NCBI GenBank assembly: GCA_026995935.1
Contig: JALWNK010000040.1
Location: forward strand, 44,188-108,187
DNA from: Deltaproteobacteria bacterium
GTDB taxonomy: Bacteria; Desulfobacterota; Dissulfuribacteria; Dissulfuribacterales; QOAL01
Direction: 5' to 3'
Length of the DNA stretch: 64,000 bases
Shown here: one piece after another, positions 9,874-19,737 of the stretch
How positions within the stretch are numbered: the stretch's first letter is position 1
Layout: each line of letters starts with the position of its first letter
Program-made: the position numbers and the translations under genes
The notes under the pieces: model-generated
What the model saw: the letters and a program-made list of their open reading frames with translations, nothing else
Databases searched by the model: none
What the model was told of the DNA's origin: nothing

Positions 9874-11669
9874 ATCTGATGGCTGGTACAGAAGCGGATA
9901 ACAAGGCTGTGGACACTCCACCTTCTCCTGATATGGAGGCATCTGCCCAAGTGGAGGATCCATCCCAGGAGGGTAATGGACCCACTCCTATTGAGGCCGC
10001 CCAGTGGATACAGGCGTCCATTGAAGAGATCAAGTTCGGTTCTGATACCATCGCCCTTGCCATGGACCTTCCCTCTGGCACACGAATCGGTCCACAGAAC
10101 CTGATTAAGGCCATGGAGGTGGTATTGCGTGGCTATTTCGTCCAGATCCCTGAAGACGTTTCATCCCGTATCATGGACGGGGAACAGGATGTTTTCAAGT
10201 TCATGGCCCCTGCAAAGGAGCGGCATTTGAAGCCTAGGCAGGTGGAGATAAACACCATGCCTGGGATATCTACACTTACCATAAGGGGATGCGAACCCGT
10301 TGATGGAGAAGACGGTTTTATAAGGCTCTTTTTTGATTTCAAGATCAGGCCTGGGCGGCTTTTTCCAGATGGCAGCATGGATTTTAGGGAAGTGAATCGG
10401 TTTCCTCAGGCCTCTAAAGACCAATTGGTTTTCAGGGTATATGAGCCCACTAACGGGGCAGAGGGTACGGATGTCATGGGCTTTCCCATCCGCGCAAAGG
10501 CGGGTAAGCCTGTTTCCGTGAAAATAGGGGAAGGATTCTACCATAAGGACGGTATCGATACTGAGACAAACAGGAGAATATGGGACTATTACGCAGAAAA
10601 GGCAGGCATAATAATCTGCGAATTTCAGGGCACGCCTTCTGAGGAAAATCTTAAGAAGATATCCGTCAAAAACGAAATAAAGGTAAAGGATATCGATTTT
10701 AACACGGGAAATTTCAAGGGAACAAACAAAGAAATAAGGTGTAAGGCAGACCTAGTAGTCGAGGGTGATATCAGGGGCTGTTTTGCCGTGGTCATAGATG
10801 GCTCCCTGGTAGTCCAGGGAGGTGTTGAAGGGGAGACAGTGGATGCCACTGGGCCCGTGGTTATCAGTTTTGCGAGGAACTTCATCCGTTCAGGCTCTGA
10901 CATGGAGGTAGGATCGGCGAGGAAGGCCACGCTAATAGCCAAAAAGCGGCTGTGGATCAAGCGGGAGATCAGCGAGGGTGTTGTAAAGGCAGACGTTCTC
11001 GTAATAAAGCCCCAAGGGTCCAATGAAATTCTGGTTGGCAGGGCGGACATCGAGGCAAATAATATTAAAGCCTCTCTGATAAACGTGAGGAACAGGGTTG
11101 AGATTGATGTGGGCAAAGGCCTTTTTCAGCTATATTCCCAGCTAAAGTCCCAGGAAAGGGATCTCGCAACGGAGATAGAGCGCAAGAAGGAGGCCTTGAA
11201 AAACCGTGGTGCCGTTTTCGGTCAGAAGATGAAACTTGCTCAAAGCCTTCTTGGCGAAGAAGAGCAGCCCCTCATACCAGTCCTTAAACAGTTTGCCACC
11301 ATGATTCTTCTTGGGACAGTTGGTATCGAAAAATTAAGGGCCAAGATGTCGAGCCTTGAGGAAAAAATAGGCCTTGATCTCCATATCCTTATAAGACAGC
11401 TCAAGCTTATGCTTGAGGTCCAGGAGGAGTTGAGTGAGCTCAAGGAAAAGATTGCCCTTCTGGGGGAGCAAATAGGCAAGACCGAAAAGGCCATCGATGG
11501 TCTATCAGTGGAGATGCGCGGGAAGATGACGGAATCGGGCCAGATAATCTTGAGGTGTAATGGCTATGAAAAGGCTATCACGCCCAGTGATGTAGAGGGG
11601 AAACCGTTTCAAATCTTCATGAAGTACGATTCTTCCAAGGGGCCTCAGTTCAGTCTGGAAAAGGGATAA
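9870..11669 (+). CDS. FapA/DUF342-domain protein
   Basis: 599 residues. After an acidic, probably disordered N-terminus (about 45 residues), the middle half is the FapA region (EGTDVMGFPI, GKPVSVKIGEGFY, repeated beta segments with VVIDGSLVVQGGVEGETVDA) that folds as a beta helix. Residues about 420-545 are strongly charged and probably coiled-coil. The family (DUF342, flagellar assembly protein A) is widespread in motile bacteria and has been linked to polar organisation and flagella; its molecular role is poorly known. It overlaps the radical SAM gene by four bases (ATGA) and is the last gene before a convergent glycosyltransferase. The nearby flagellar operon at 16.7 kb fits a motility role, but that is inference. 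Confidence 0.75.
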   Translation: MNLMAGTEADNKAVDTPPSPDMEASAQVEDPSQEGNGPTPIEAAQWIQASIEEIKFGSDTIALAMDLPSGTRIGPQNLIKAMEVVLRGYFVQIPEDVSSRIMDGEQDVFKFMAPAKERHLKPRQVEINTMPGISTLTIRGCEPVDGEDGFIRLFFDFKIRPGRLFPDGSMDFREVNRFPQASKDQLVFRVYEPTNGAEGTDVMGFPIRAKAGKPVSVKIGEGFYHKDGIDTETNRRIWDYYAEKAGIIICEFQGTPSEENLKKISVKNEIKVKDIDFNTGNFKGTNKEIRCKADLVVEGDIRGCFAVVIDGSLVVQGGVEGETVDATGPVVISFARNFIRSGSDMEVGSARKATLIAKKRLWIKREISEGVVKADVLVIKPQGSNEILVGRADIEANNIKASLINVRNRVEIDVGKGLFQLYSQLKSQERDLATEIERKKEALKNRGAVFGQKMKLAQSLLGEEEQPLIPVLKQFATMILLGTVGIEKLRAKMSSLEEKIGLDLHILIRQLKLMLEVQEELSELKEKIALLGEQIGKTEKAIDGLSVEMRGKMTESGQIILRCNGYEKAITPSDVEGKPFQIFMKYDSSKGPQFSLEKG

Positions 11670-11728
11670 ATTTTATAGATAGTGCCACCGTAAGTCCAAA
11701 AAGAACTGGTTGGATGCAGATCGACGGT

Positions 11729-14700
11729 TTAAATATAAGCTAGCAGAATTTCCTCCAGGTGGTCTTCCAGAATCCAGTTTTCCATGACCCATTTTTGAAG
11801 CTTATCACCCTCATCTTTAAGGGCTACGGGGTCAGCTATTTTGGTCTTGATCGCTCTAAGCCAGTCCCGATATTTGTTCTTAACTAGGGTCACTGGTGCA
11901 TCCTGGTAGGGAAAAATGTCAGTGGCTATTACAGGCCAGCCAAGAATCCCATATTCCAGTAGTCTCAAATTTGATTTGGCTTTATTGAACGCGTTTATTT
12001 CCAAGGGCGCCACTGCCAGGTCAAGGTCGAGAGATGCTAATTTAGACGGGTACTTATCGATATCCACGCCCTCATGATACTCGGCAACGTAGGGCCTAAT
12101 CTCATCAGGACACATGCCCATGAATATCCAGTCAACTTCATTTGCAAGGTCTTTCACAACATCTTTAATTACCATCAAGTCTCCGTAGTGAAAGGCCCCG
12201 CCGGCCCATCCAACTCGTGGTTTTAAGCCGTTTCTTTTCTTGCTTCTTACCTCTTCCCACACGGCCTTAGAAATATAATTAGGGACAATACGTATATCTT
12301 TACAAAAGCCTTCATAGGCATCTGCTAAAGGCCTTGTAGAAACTATCATCCTGTCACAGTAGTTAACCCCTTCTTTTATTTTCTTTTTAAGGTTTTGACC
12401 TCTTAGATTTTGAAATGCAGGATTTTTAAAGGGGATATGGTGGAGTAGGTCATCTATTTCATAGATTAACAATCCGTCATGGTATTTCCTGATTTGCTTC
12501 AGGTAATCAAGGGCCTCATCTGCCGTAGGGGTCTGAAATATGATGGTAGAAGGGCGGTGTCTAAGCAAGGCATTAGGGACCAGCATCAGTTCGGCAGCAT
12601 GAGAGAGGGCAAGCCCTTTATCATGAAGGGCCGCAAGGGGTCTCCTGACCCTGTATTCCCCGGCTCCGTCTTTGGCCCTGGGGAAGGCCCAGATACGGGG
12701 CAGATTATAGATGGCTGCAGGCCATCCTGGATTTTCCGTATTGTCTATGTCAAATTGCCTGCTTCCTAGGGATAGATTGTAATTGTAGGCCGGATCATTA
12801 CACAGCACCGGGAACCATCGCTCCACGAGAGCCTGTTTGTCTTTCTCAAACTGCTCTTTTGCCTGTTTGGCCTTTTCCGGGTCTTCTGCCTCCTTTTTTT
12901 GGGTTATTGATGTGTGATGGATCAGGGTGACGTGAGGCGTCCAGATAATCTTGTAACCTGCCTTTCCTAGCTTTAGGCAAAAATCCACATCACTGAAGTT
13001 AATCTGGTAGTGCTTTTGATCAAATCCCTTTACGTCCTCAAAGGCCTTTCTTTTTACAAGCATACAAGCGGCTGTGACAGCACTGTAGTTGTGATCTACT
13101 TGAAGACGGTTCATATAGCCGGGTTCATCAATTTGAGCACCAATAAAAGGATGATCGGCAACGCCGTAAAGACCAACAATAACTCCTGCATGTTGGATTG
13201 TGCCGTTAGGGAAAAGAAGTCTTGGGCCAACGGCACCTACTTTTGTACGCTGGCAATATGATATAAGTATATGAAGCCAGTTTTCCTGGATAATTTCAGT
13301 GTCGTTATTGAGAAACAAGAGATACTTCCCTTTGGCAGCCTGAGCGGCAAGATTGTTGGCTTCTGAATAATTAAAAGCTTTATCGTAAGAAATAATTGTG
13401 ACTTTATCCGGGTGCCCTGTTTCAAGACTTTGCAAATATTCTATAGCGGATTCTTCATTTGATCCATTATCTGTGATGATAATTTCGTAATTTTTATAAA
13501 GTGTTTTTTCAAGAATTGAAGAAACGCATTGCTTTAGCAAAAATGCTTGGTTTTTAGTGGGTATAATAATACTTACCAAGGGTTGCTCTTCGTAATGGTA
13601 GATACATCTGAAGGTATCCTGCAGGTTACCGTCCACCACCACGGCCTCGAGGTTCCTTCTGTTCAGGTGATTTTGAATAGACAGTTTAGATGCAACCGAT
13701 TTGAGTTTTTTTTCATCATCATTCAGTGTTATGTTTTCTATCGAAAGTAGTATGTCCTGGACATGATTGATTTCAGAGGAAGAAACGGTATCCGCTGTCC
13801 TTAGGGCAAGATCGTAACATTCTGCAAGCTTGTGCCTAGGATCAAAACCGCTGATTGTGTTGAAAATTTCGCTACTTATGGTAAATGCCCGGCCTATGTA
13901 ATCATATGATCTTAATAGGTCCATATTAAAATCAGGCTTGAAAACAGGTGTAAATTCTATGGAATCCGACCTTTCCTCGTGGTCAAAGTAGATCAACTTT
14001 GCATGTTTATAGTGGTTTACAGTTGATGCCAGTGAGGTTAGCGTGTGAGACTTTAGCAAATCACCGGCTCTTAAAAAAATCAGCCAAGTGTCTTTCTTGG
14101 AGAAAGATGCATAATGATTGATAGTTTTCCAGAAATTTTCCTTCGGATTGGTCCATTTGAGGTTTGGCAGTTCATCGAAAACAGGATCTATGCATTTAAA
14201 AGGTGATATAATTGTCAGGTTGAATCCTGAATATGCCTGCTTCGACAGTGATTCCAAAAAATCGGCCAGCTTCTCCGGTTTTTCCCGGTCATAATTCAGG
14301 TATATGGAGAAAAAGGGAAAAAAATCCCAAGAATTCGATTCCTGAATAAAAATTTCGTCATGGTTCTTCCTGTTTGAAAGCCAGTGCCTGTACTGATCTT
14401 TGAATTTATGGAAGGAAGAATCAACATGCAGTGAAAGACTATTGTCCTTTGAGACCCTTTCGTCGTATCTTTTTTTCGGTAAGGTCTCGTTTTCTTCAAC
14501 CTTTTGTCCATGGGGCAACTTTTTATAACCTTGTTTGGTGGCTGGCTTCTTAGTCAGTTCGTCTAGTGTTACCGCTTTCTTTTTTATCGAATTGAGCAAT
14601 AATGTTTGTGAATTAGGACCAAAAACATAATATGAAAAGTGTTTTTCCATGTCGGCAAAAATTTTCTTTTCATCCTGGGTGAATAATTTTTTTGAGCTGA

Positions 14701-15301
14701 AGCTTTCAAGGTCCATGAAATGGCGTTTATAGAAATGATGAAATGCCCTCCAGATTATGTAGCTTTTAGGAATCCTAAAATTAAAGACCCACTCATAGTC
14801 TATAATTTTGTGATGATTCTCATGTAAAATGATGTTGTTAAAGGTGAGATCAATGTTGGCAGGCTCTATCCATTCTTTAAAAAATTCTTGCCTTCCAAGC
14901 ATATCTCCAAATACTGATTTAAAAGAGTCCTTTTTTGATTTATTCGGTCTTTGATAACAGGAAATTTTGTTGATAATGGCAAAGTATCTTTTCAAGTTAA
15001 CTTTGATTTGGTCAATGTCGTTTTGCCTGATCGCCTGAATTAAGAGTTCTTCGATTGAACGTCCCTTTGCCAAGGGAAATATGACATCGTTCCCTGATTT
15101 TTCTGCCATGACATAGCAGATCCCTCTATGTTTCTTTAATGTTACGTAGTTTTTATATATGGTATCTATGTGTCCTATTGCTTTTTGATCTAAGGGAGAT
15201 TTTACTGCGAATAGGTCTTTATTATCCGATTTTACTATCTTAGTTACTATTTGAAACCGTGGGAGCCTTTCGTAGTTAAATTTTGAATATATGACTCTCA
15301 T
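11729..15301 (-). CDS. Giant multidomain glycosyltransferase (kinase-like + GT2 + GT2 + GT4-like)
   Basis: 1190 residues. The N-terminal ~240 residues contain a kinase-like pattern (NIDLTFNNIILHENHHKIID), suggesting a sugar or lipid kinase fold. A first, weakly conserved GT2-like region lies near 330-560. A clear GT2 domain follows at about 590-830 (VSIIIPTKNQAFLLKQC, YLLFLNNDTEIIQENW). The C-terminal ~270 residues look like a GT4-type domain (AFPRAKDGAGEYRVRRPLAA, PRVGWAGGAFHYGDL). Such large chimeric enzymes assemble or transfer surface glycans. Its start overlaps the stop of the upstream methyltransferase (ATGA), so the two are co-translated. The pair sits divergent from the flagellin operon, so flagellin glycosylation is the favoured inference; O-antigen or capsule decoration is the alternative. 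The coding sequence is visibly richer in A+T than its neighbours, suggesting transfer. Confidence 0.8.
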   Translation of the reverse strand: MRVIYSKFNYERLPRFQIVTKIVKSDNKDLFAVKSPLDQKAIGHIDTIYKNYVTLKKHRGICYVMAEKSGNDVIFPLAKGRSIEELLIQAIRQNDIDQIKVNLKRYFAIINKISCYQRPNKSKKDSFKSVFGDMLGRQEFFKEWIEPANIDLTFNNIILHENHHKIIDYEWVFNFRIPKSYIIWRAFHHFYKRHFMDLESFSSKKLFTQDEKKIFADMEKHFSYYVFGPNSQTLLLNSIKKKAVTLDELTKKPATKQGYKKLPHGQKVEENETLPKKRYDERVSKDNSLSLHVDSSFHKFKDQYRHWLSNRKNHDEIFIQESNSWDFFPFFSIYLNYDREKPEKLADFLESLSKQAYSGFNLTIISPFKCIDPVFDELPNLKWTNPKENFWKTINHYASFSKKDTWLIFLRAGDLLKSHTLTSLASTVNHYKHAKLIYFDHEERSDSIEFTPVFKPDFNMDLLRSYDYIGRAFTISSEIFNTISGFDPRHKLAECYDLALRTADTVSSSEINHVQDILLSIENITLNDDEKKLKSVASKLSIQNHLNRRNLEAVVVDGNLQDTFRCIYHYEEQPLVSIIIPTKNQAFLLKQCVSSILEKTLYKNYEIIITDNGSNEESAIEYLQSLETGHPDKVTIISYDKAFNYSEANNLAAQAAKGKYLLFLNNDTEIIQENWLHILISYCQRTKVGAVGPRLLFPNGTIQHAGVIVGLYGVADHPFIGAQIDEPGYMNRLQVDHNYSAVTAACMLVKRKAFEDVKGFDQKHYQINFSDVDFCLKLGKAGYKIIWTPHVTLIHHTSITQKKEAEDPEKAKQAKEQFEKDKQALVERWFPVLCNDPAYNYNLSLGSRQFDIDNTENPGWPAAIYNLPRIWAFPRAKDGAGEYRVRRPLAALHDKGLALSHAAELMLVPNALLRHRPSTIIFQTPTADEALDYLKQIRKYHDGLLIYEIDDLLHHIPFKNPAFQNLRGQNLKKKIKEGVNYCDRMIVSTRPLADAYEGFCKDIRIVPNYISKAVWEEVRSKKRNGLKPRVGWAGGAFHYGDLMVIKDVVKDLANEVDWIFMGMCPDEIRPYVAEYHEGVDIDKYPSKLASLDLDLAVAPLEINAFNKAKSNLRLLEYGILGWPVIATDIFPYQDAPVTLVKNKYRDWLRAIKTKIADPVALKDEGDKLQKWVMENWILEDHLEEILLAYI

Positions 15302-16191
15302 CTCTTTTTAGCCTCTATTAAAAAAGAATTGGCAAAGAAATCAAACTGCCTGTTTGCAATCAGGTTCCTCATGGCCATGTTTTCGTTGAACAATGCTAAT
15401 CTGTCACTGTCATAATTTGGAGCACATTCGTCAAAAAAATCGTCTAGTCTGGGCATGTATTCATCGCTATAGACCACCTTGGGCAATTTATAGTCTGGCA
15501 TGGGATAATAAAAGAAAAGGTCTTTAAAGCCGCAATTTAATAACATTTCCTCCAACTCGGCTTTTCCAAATGTCTGGATTAACTTACTGAACGGGTAATC
15601 CTCAATGCTATCAAAAAAGCGGCCAGTGTGGTCTTCCCTTGCGCCTGCCCAATATTTGAGACCGAATTTATTTTCGATTGCTAGTAAAAGGACACCGTTT
15701 TCTTTAAGAAGAGAGCGGGTTTTTATCAGAAACGAATTAAAGGGAGAAGGGCCTTCTGTAAAGCTCGCTGCATATTCTAGGACTCCAATAAGAGTGACAT
15801 AATCAAACCGTGCGTCAAACTTAATATCATTAAGGTTACCAACTAGGATTTTGAGATTAGAGTGTTCCTTGTAGCGATGGTATATGATTTCAGCACGTCT
15901 TTTTGATAGCTCAACTACACTAACCTCCTTTACACTCCTTGCAAAGAGCCCTGTCAGGGCACCGCATCCACCCCCTATTTCAAGCAAGCTGGATGTTGGG
16001 TCAAAATTGTACCAACTGAGGAGGTTCTCTCTTATAGAACTTAAGTGGTATAAAATTGGCCAGTTTCTTGTAGTCCTTAATATTTCATGTATGTCTGCCT
16101 TTTCTTTTACTATTCTCAATATTATATTTTCAATGTCTCCGTCCGAATATTTATCTTTACCAGTATAATATTTAAGGTTTAGCTCTGTCAT
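15298..16191 (-). CDS. Class I SAM-dependent methyltransferase (glycan-associated)
   Basis: 297 residues. The Rossmann methyltransferase signature is clear: LLEIGGGCGALTGLFARSV is motif I, VVELSKRRAEII is motif II, and FDYVTLIGVLEYAASF is motif IV. The C-terminal part (IENKFGLKYWAGAREDHTG, FKDLFFYYPMPDYKLPKVVY) is characteristic of methyltransferases encoded beside large glycosyltransferases in polysaccharide loci. It probably methylates a sugar or a glycan precursor; the acceptor is unknown. It is the promoter-proximal gene of a two-gene unit with the giant glycosyltransferase. Like that gene it is A+T-rich compared with flanking DNA. Confidence 0.8.
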   Translation of the reverse strand: MTELNLKYYTGKDKYSDGDIENIILRIVKEKADIHEILRTTRNWPILYHLSSIRENLLSWYNFDPTSSLLEIGGGCGALTGLFARSVKEVSVVELSKRRAEIIYHRYKEHSNLKILVGNLNDIKFDARFDYVTLIGVLEYAASFTEGPSPFNSFLIKTRSLLKENGVLLLAIENKFGLKYWAGAREDHTGRFFDSIEDYPFSKLIQTFGKAELEEMLLNCGFKDLFFYYPMPDYKLPKVVYSDEYMPRLDDFFDECAPNYDSDRLALFNENMAMRNLIANRQFDFFANSFLIEAKKR

Positions 16192-16729
16192 GTCATATTC
16201 CTTACATTATTATCAACACCATTATGTGTCCTAATTAAAAAGCCATGGTGGCTTTATTTTCAGTTTAAGAAAAGGCTTAACTCGTGGTACTAATCTTTCC
16301 TGCCATAATAAGTTGCATGATTGCTATCCGTTAGTTTTAGCTCCTGGGTTTAAGAGAGACATTGAAAATTGAAAACGGATTCTTGTGCAAAAAGTTTTGG
16401 CACTCACTTTTATTCGCTCTTATGGCATGTTTATCATCACCATATTGGATTGGAATCGTTTTAAGCAAATATGATGCCTGAAAATAACCCTGTAAATTTA
16501 GTCAGTTAAAGAAATGTAGAAAATATTCGATAGTCAAAATTTTGACCTTAAATCATTGAGGCCCATTTTTTAAGTCCAGGACCATTGACTCCGATATGAA
16601 GAACAAATCTCAGAGAAAGGAGGCAAAGAATTTTTTTCCAAGAAACACCATAGAACATAGTTAAAGTATTTCATTTCAAAAAAATCAGGCATGGAAAGCC
16701 AAAAATAAAAATCAAGGAGGATTTAAACC
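16192..16729. other. 538-base divergent intergenic region upstream of flagellin
   Basis: A+T-rich stretch without a gene. It contains a 7-bp hairpin followed by ATTTT at about 16239-16260 (AAAGCCA/TGGCTTT), a sigma-28-like promoter at 16507-16533, and the strong AAGGAGG ribosome site just before fliC. The promoter for the leftward methyltransferase unit must also lie here but was not identified. The implied fliC leader is about 190 bases, long enough for mRNA-level control. Confidence 0.5.
16507..16533 (+). promoter_or_regulatory. Candidate sigma-28 (FliA) promoter for fliC
   Basis: TAAA at 16507-16510, a 15-base spacer, then TTCGATAG at 16526-16533. The FliA consensus is TAAA-N15-GCCGATAA, so the -35 and spacer are exact and the -10 matches five of eight, including the central CGATA. 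It lies about 195 bases before the flagellin start on the correct strand. Flagellin being a class III sigma-28 gene is established; use of this particular site is inferred. Confidence 0.45.
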
Positions 16730-18238
16730 ATGGCTATTGTTGTTAATACCAATGTAGCATCTCTCAACGCTCAGAGAAATCTTGTAGGAACCGGAAAACT
16801 TCTTCAAAGGTCATTACAGAGGCTTTCATCGGGTCTTCGAATCAATAGTGCAAAGGATGATGCAGCAGGTCTTGCAATTTCTGACCGTATGAATGCACAG
16901 ATTCGAGGCCTTAACCAGGCTGTCAGGAACGCCAACGACGGCATCTCCCTGGCACAGACTGCTGAAGGTGCCCTGCAGGAATCCACTAACATCCTTCAGC
17001 GTATGAGGGAGCTTGCAGTCCAGTCTGCAAATGACACCAATACTGCCTCTGACAGGGCCAGCCTCCAGAAAGAGGTTGCTCAGCTTCAGTCAGAGTTGAA
17101 CAGGATTGCAAACACTACAAGTTTCAATGGCAAGGTGTTGCTTGATGGTACCTTTGGCACGGCAAAATTCCATGTGGGTGCCGAATCCTACCAGACCATT
17201 AATGTTACCATGGGGGACATGAGGGCAACCGCCATTGGAACCAACAGGCTGACCCAGGAATACAATAGTGACAGTATTGCAGCAGCTTCTGGCGGTACTA
17301 CTAACGGAGTTGCCTCTGGTACCCTCACTATCAGTGGTTCCATCGGTGAGTCTTCAGTAAGTTACTCAGCTAATGCTACTGCACGGGATATTGCCACTGC
17401 AATAAATAATGCTTCGGATTCAACTGGAGTTACGGCCAAGGCCATGACCTATGCCAAGATCGATAACGTGGCAGCAACCGGAAGCATTTCATTGACCCTA
17501 TACGGTCAGAACGAAAGCGATGGAATTACCGTTAGCGCCAACCTGACCAGTACCTCTGACCTGACTGATCTTGCCAAGGCAATAAATGACGTTGCCGGTA
17601 AGACTGGTATCAGTGCACGGCTTAGTGATGATAAGAGAGCCATACTTCTTGAGAACAGCGAAGGTTATGACATTACCATGACCTCAGGGGCAGGTTCGGT
17701 TGATTTCGATCTTACGGGTGTAAAGGAGGCAGGGTCGCATGCTACCGGTGACGACTTTTTCAGCTCGGATTCCGAGGTTGGTTCTTCTCTTACAGTGTCG
17801 GCTGGAAACTCTGCCACAGTAGGTGGTTCCATAGTTTTTGATTCAGCCAAGTCCTATACCGTTACAGCAGGCGCATCTGGTGCACTTTTTGACGATACTG
17901 ATGCCCATGCCTCGAGCCTTAAGGATGTTGGTAGTATTGACATAGGCTCCAGGGACGGGGCCAACCTGGCTATCGATCGCATTGATAGCGCCCTGGCGTC
18001 AATAGACGATCTTCGTGCCGACCTTGGTGCTGTGCAGAATCGCTTTGAATCAACCATTGCAAATTTGATGAATGTTTCAGAAAACATTTCTGCAGCCAAG
18101 TCCCGTATCGTTGATGCCGACTTTGCCGCAGAGACAGCGAACCTTACCAAGGCGCAGATCCTGCAGCAGGCCGGTACTGCAATGCTTGCTCAGGCCAACA
18201 CAGTGCCCCAGGCAGCTCTTACCCTCCTCCAGGGATAA
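16730..18238 (+). CDS. fliC: Flagellin
   Basis: 502-residue filament subunit, exported by the flagellar type III system. The N-terminal D0/D1 region ([38 protein letters not shown]) and C-terminal D1/D0 region ([10 protein letters not shown]... [28 protein letters not shown]) match the family closely. The central part (about residues 190-390) holds at least two Flagellin_IN-like repeats ([22 protein letters not shown], then [22 protein letters not shown]) that form the exposed D2/D3 domains, rich in Ser and Thr and so suited to O-glycosylation. The ATG is preceded by AAGGAGG. It leads a flagellar cluster with fliD, fliS, fliT-like and flaG, and faces a glycosyltransferase/methyltransferase pair. 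Note: the first C-terminal motif begins at [13 protein letters not shown]. Confidence 0.97.
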   Translation: MAIVVNTNVASLNAQRNLVGTGKLLQRSLQRLSSGLRINSAKDDAAGLAISDRMNAQIRGLNQAVRNANDGISLAQTAEGALQESTNILQRMRELAVQSANDTNTASDRASLQKEVAQLQSELNRIANTTSFNGKVLLDGTFGTAKFHVGAESYQTINVTMGDMRATAIGTNRLTQEYNSDSIAAASGGTTNGVASGTLTISGSIGESSVSYSANATARDIATAINNASDSTGVTAKAMTYAKIDNVAATGSISLTLYGQNESDGITVSANLTSTSDLTDLAKAINDVAGKTGISARLSDDKRAILLENSEGYDITMTSGAGSVDFDLTGVKEAGSHATGDDFFSSDSEVGSSLTVSAGNSATVGGSIVFDSAKSYTVTAGASGALFDDTDAHASSLKDVGSIDIGSRDGANLAIDRIDSALASIDDLRADLGAVQNRFESTIANLMNVSENISAAKSRIVDADFAAETANLTKAQILQQAGTAMLAQANTVPQAALTLLQG

Positions 18239-18251
18239 TGACCAATTAAGA

Positions 18252-18272
18252 GGGGCGGCCATAGGCCGCCTC
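18252..18272 (+). terminator. Hairpin after fliC, possible terminator or attenuator
   Basis: GGCGGCC (18254-18260), loop ATA, GGCCGCC (18264-18270) form a seven-pair GC-only stem, extendable by two pairs. No T-run follows, so it may act as a 3' mRNA-stabilising hairpin or a partial terminator that lets some transcription continue into fliD, giving the excess of flagellin over cap protein. Confidence 0.45.
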
Positions 18273-18310
18273 CCTAATCTATACAAGGGTAAAATACAGG
18301 GAGCAACATC

Positions 18311-19732
18311 ATGGGTTTAGGTGTTTCCGGACTAATGTCAGGCCTTGATACAGATTCCATCATCTCAAAGTTGATGGACCTGGAAAGAAGGCCCATCCTG
18401 CAGCTTCAAAAGAAGGAGGCAGGTTATCAGGCAAAGATTACCGCCCTTGGGCAGGTAAAAAGCGCCATGTCTGACCTCAAATCCGCCGTTGAGGCCCTAA
18501 AGAAATCGGACGGTTTCATGTCTTATTCAGCAACTAGCAGTGACACCGATATCCTTACGGTTTCTGCAGGTGATGACGTTGTCCCTGGAAATTATAATAT
18601 CACTGTGTCCCAGCTGGCATCGGCCCAGTCTGTTAGAAGCGCGGCCTTTGGCAGTTCTGATGCAGTGGTTGGAACCGGAACCCTGACAATACAGGTTGGC
18701 TCAGGTAGTGCTGTAAACATCGAGATAGACAGTGAACATAATACCCTTTCAGATATCGCCCAGGCAATAAACGAAAGCGATGCAGAAGTGACTGCAGGAG
18801 TCATAAACGATGGTAGTGGCAATTTTTATCTGACTCTGCAGAGCCAGAAGACGGGTACTGAAAACACAATAAGCCTTACCATGCAGGATGATGATGGAAG
18901 TAACACCGATTCAGCAGGCCTTTCAAGTCTTTATACGGATCCGGCTTCCCAGGCCCTTACAGAGACCCAGGCAGCGGCAAACGCACAGCTGACTGTAAAT
19001 GGAATATCTGTAGAGCGTTCATCCAACGAGATAAGTGACCTGGTTGATGGGCTCACCATTAATCTAAAGTCTGCAGACACTTCAAAAACAGTAACGGTCA
19101 GTACCAGCAAGGACTTTGGCGGGATTAAAAACAAGCTTAAATCCTTTGTCAAAAGTTACAATGCCCTTATTGATACCTTGAAGCAACAGACAGGTTATAA
19201 CGCTGCCACAAAACAGGGAGGCACCCTACTTGGTGACAGTACAGTTAGCAGGATAGGTCTTGGCCTTTCCCGGATGATTTATGAAACCGTGGAAGGAATT
19301 GACAAGTCTGTAAACAGCCTGAGTAAGCTTGGTATCGAGATGGATGATACAGGCCATTTGAGTCTTGATACTGGCAAATTGACAAAGGCCATGGAGACCC
19401 ATCCTGACGATGTTGCCACGTTTTTCACCTCGGATGAAACCGGTAATGAAGGCATAGCAGTAAGGCTTGATAATATGCTGGATGGTTATCTTAAGGGTTC
19501 AACTGGCATATTTTCCGCCAAGATGGATGGGCTTCAAAAGTCCATTGACAAGATTGAGGACCAGATAGAGAGAATTAATGACAGGCTTGCCAAAAGGGAA
19601 GAGAATTTGAGGCATCAGTTCAATACACTGGAGGATCTGCTAGCCCAGTTTCAGCAGACTTCTGGCCAGCTGGACCAGCAGCTTACGGCCATAAAGAACC
19701 TTAACAGCCAGATAGCCAAAAGCAGGGGTTAG
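18311..19732 (+). CDS. fliD: Flagellar filament cap protein
   Basis: 473 residues. The N-terminus (GVSGLMSGLDTDSIISKLMD) and coiled-coil C-terminus (SIDKIEDQIERINDRLAKRE, YNALIDTLKQQTGYN region before it) are typical of FliD, the hook-associated protein 2 that caps the growing filament and folds incoming flagellin. Two Flagellin_IN-like modules lie in the middle (TGTLTIQVGSGSAVNIEID..AINESD). It begins 72 bases after fliC and is followed by fliS five bases after its stop, so it is part of the fliC-D-S-T-flaG transcription group. Confidence 0.95.
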   Translation: MGLGVSGLMSGLDTDSIISKLMDLERRPILQLQKKEAGYQAKITALGQVKSAMSDLKSAVEALKKSDGFMSYSATSSDTDILTVSAGDDVVPGNYNITVSQLASAQSVRSAAFGSSDAVVGTGTLTIQVGSGSAVNIEIDSEHNTLSDIAQAINESDAEVTAGVINDGSGNFYLTLQSQKTGTENTISLTMQDDDGSNTDSAGLSSLYTDPASQALTETQAAANAQLTVNGISVERSSNEISDLVDGLTINLKSADTSKTVTVSTSKDFGGIKNKLKSFVKSYNALIDTLKQQTGYNAATKQGGTLLGDSTVSRIGLGLSRMIYETVEGIDKSVNSLSKLGIEMDDTGHLSLDTGKLTKAMETHPDDVATFFTSDETGNEGIAVRLDNMLDGYLKGSTGIFSAKMDGLQKSIDKIEDQIERINDRLAKREENLRHQFNTLEDLLAQFQQTSGQLDQQLTAIKNLNSQIAKSRG

Positions 19733-19737
19733 TCAAC

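Noticed and set aside
16391..16425. Sigma-54 promoter before fliC
   Set aside because: TGGCAC occurs, but the -12 GC dinucleotide at the required spacing is missing.
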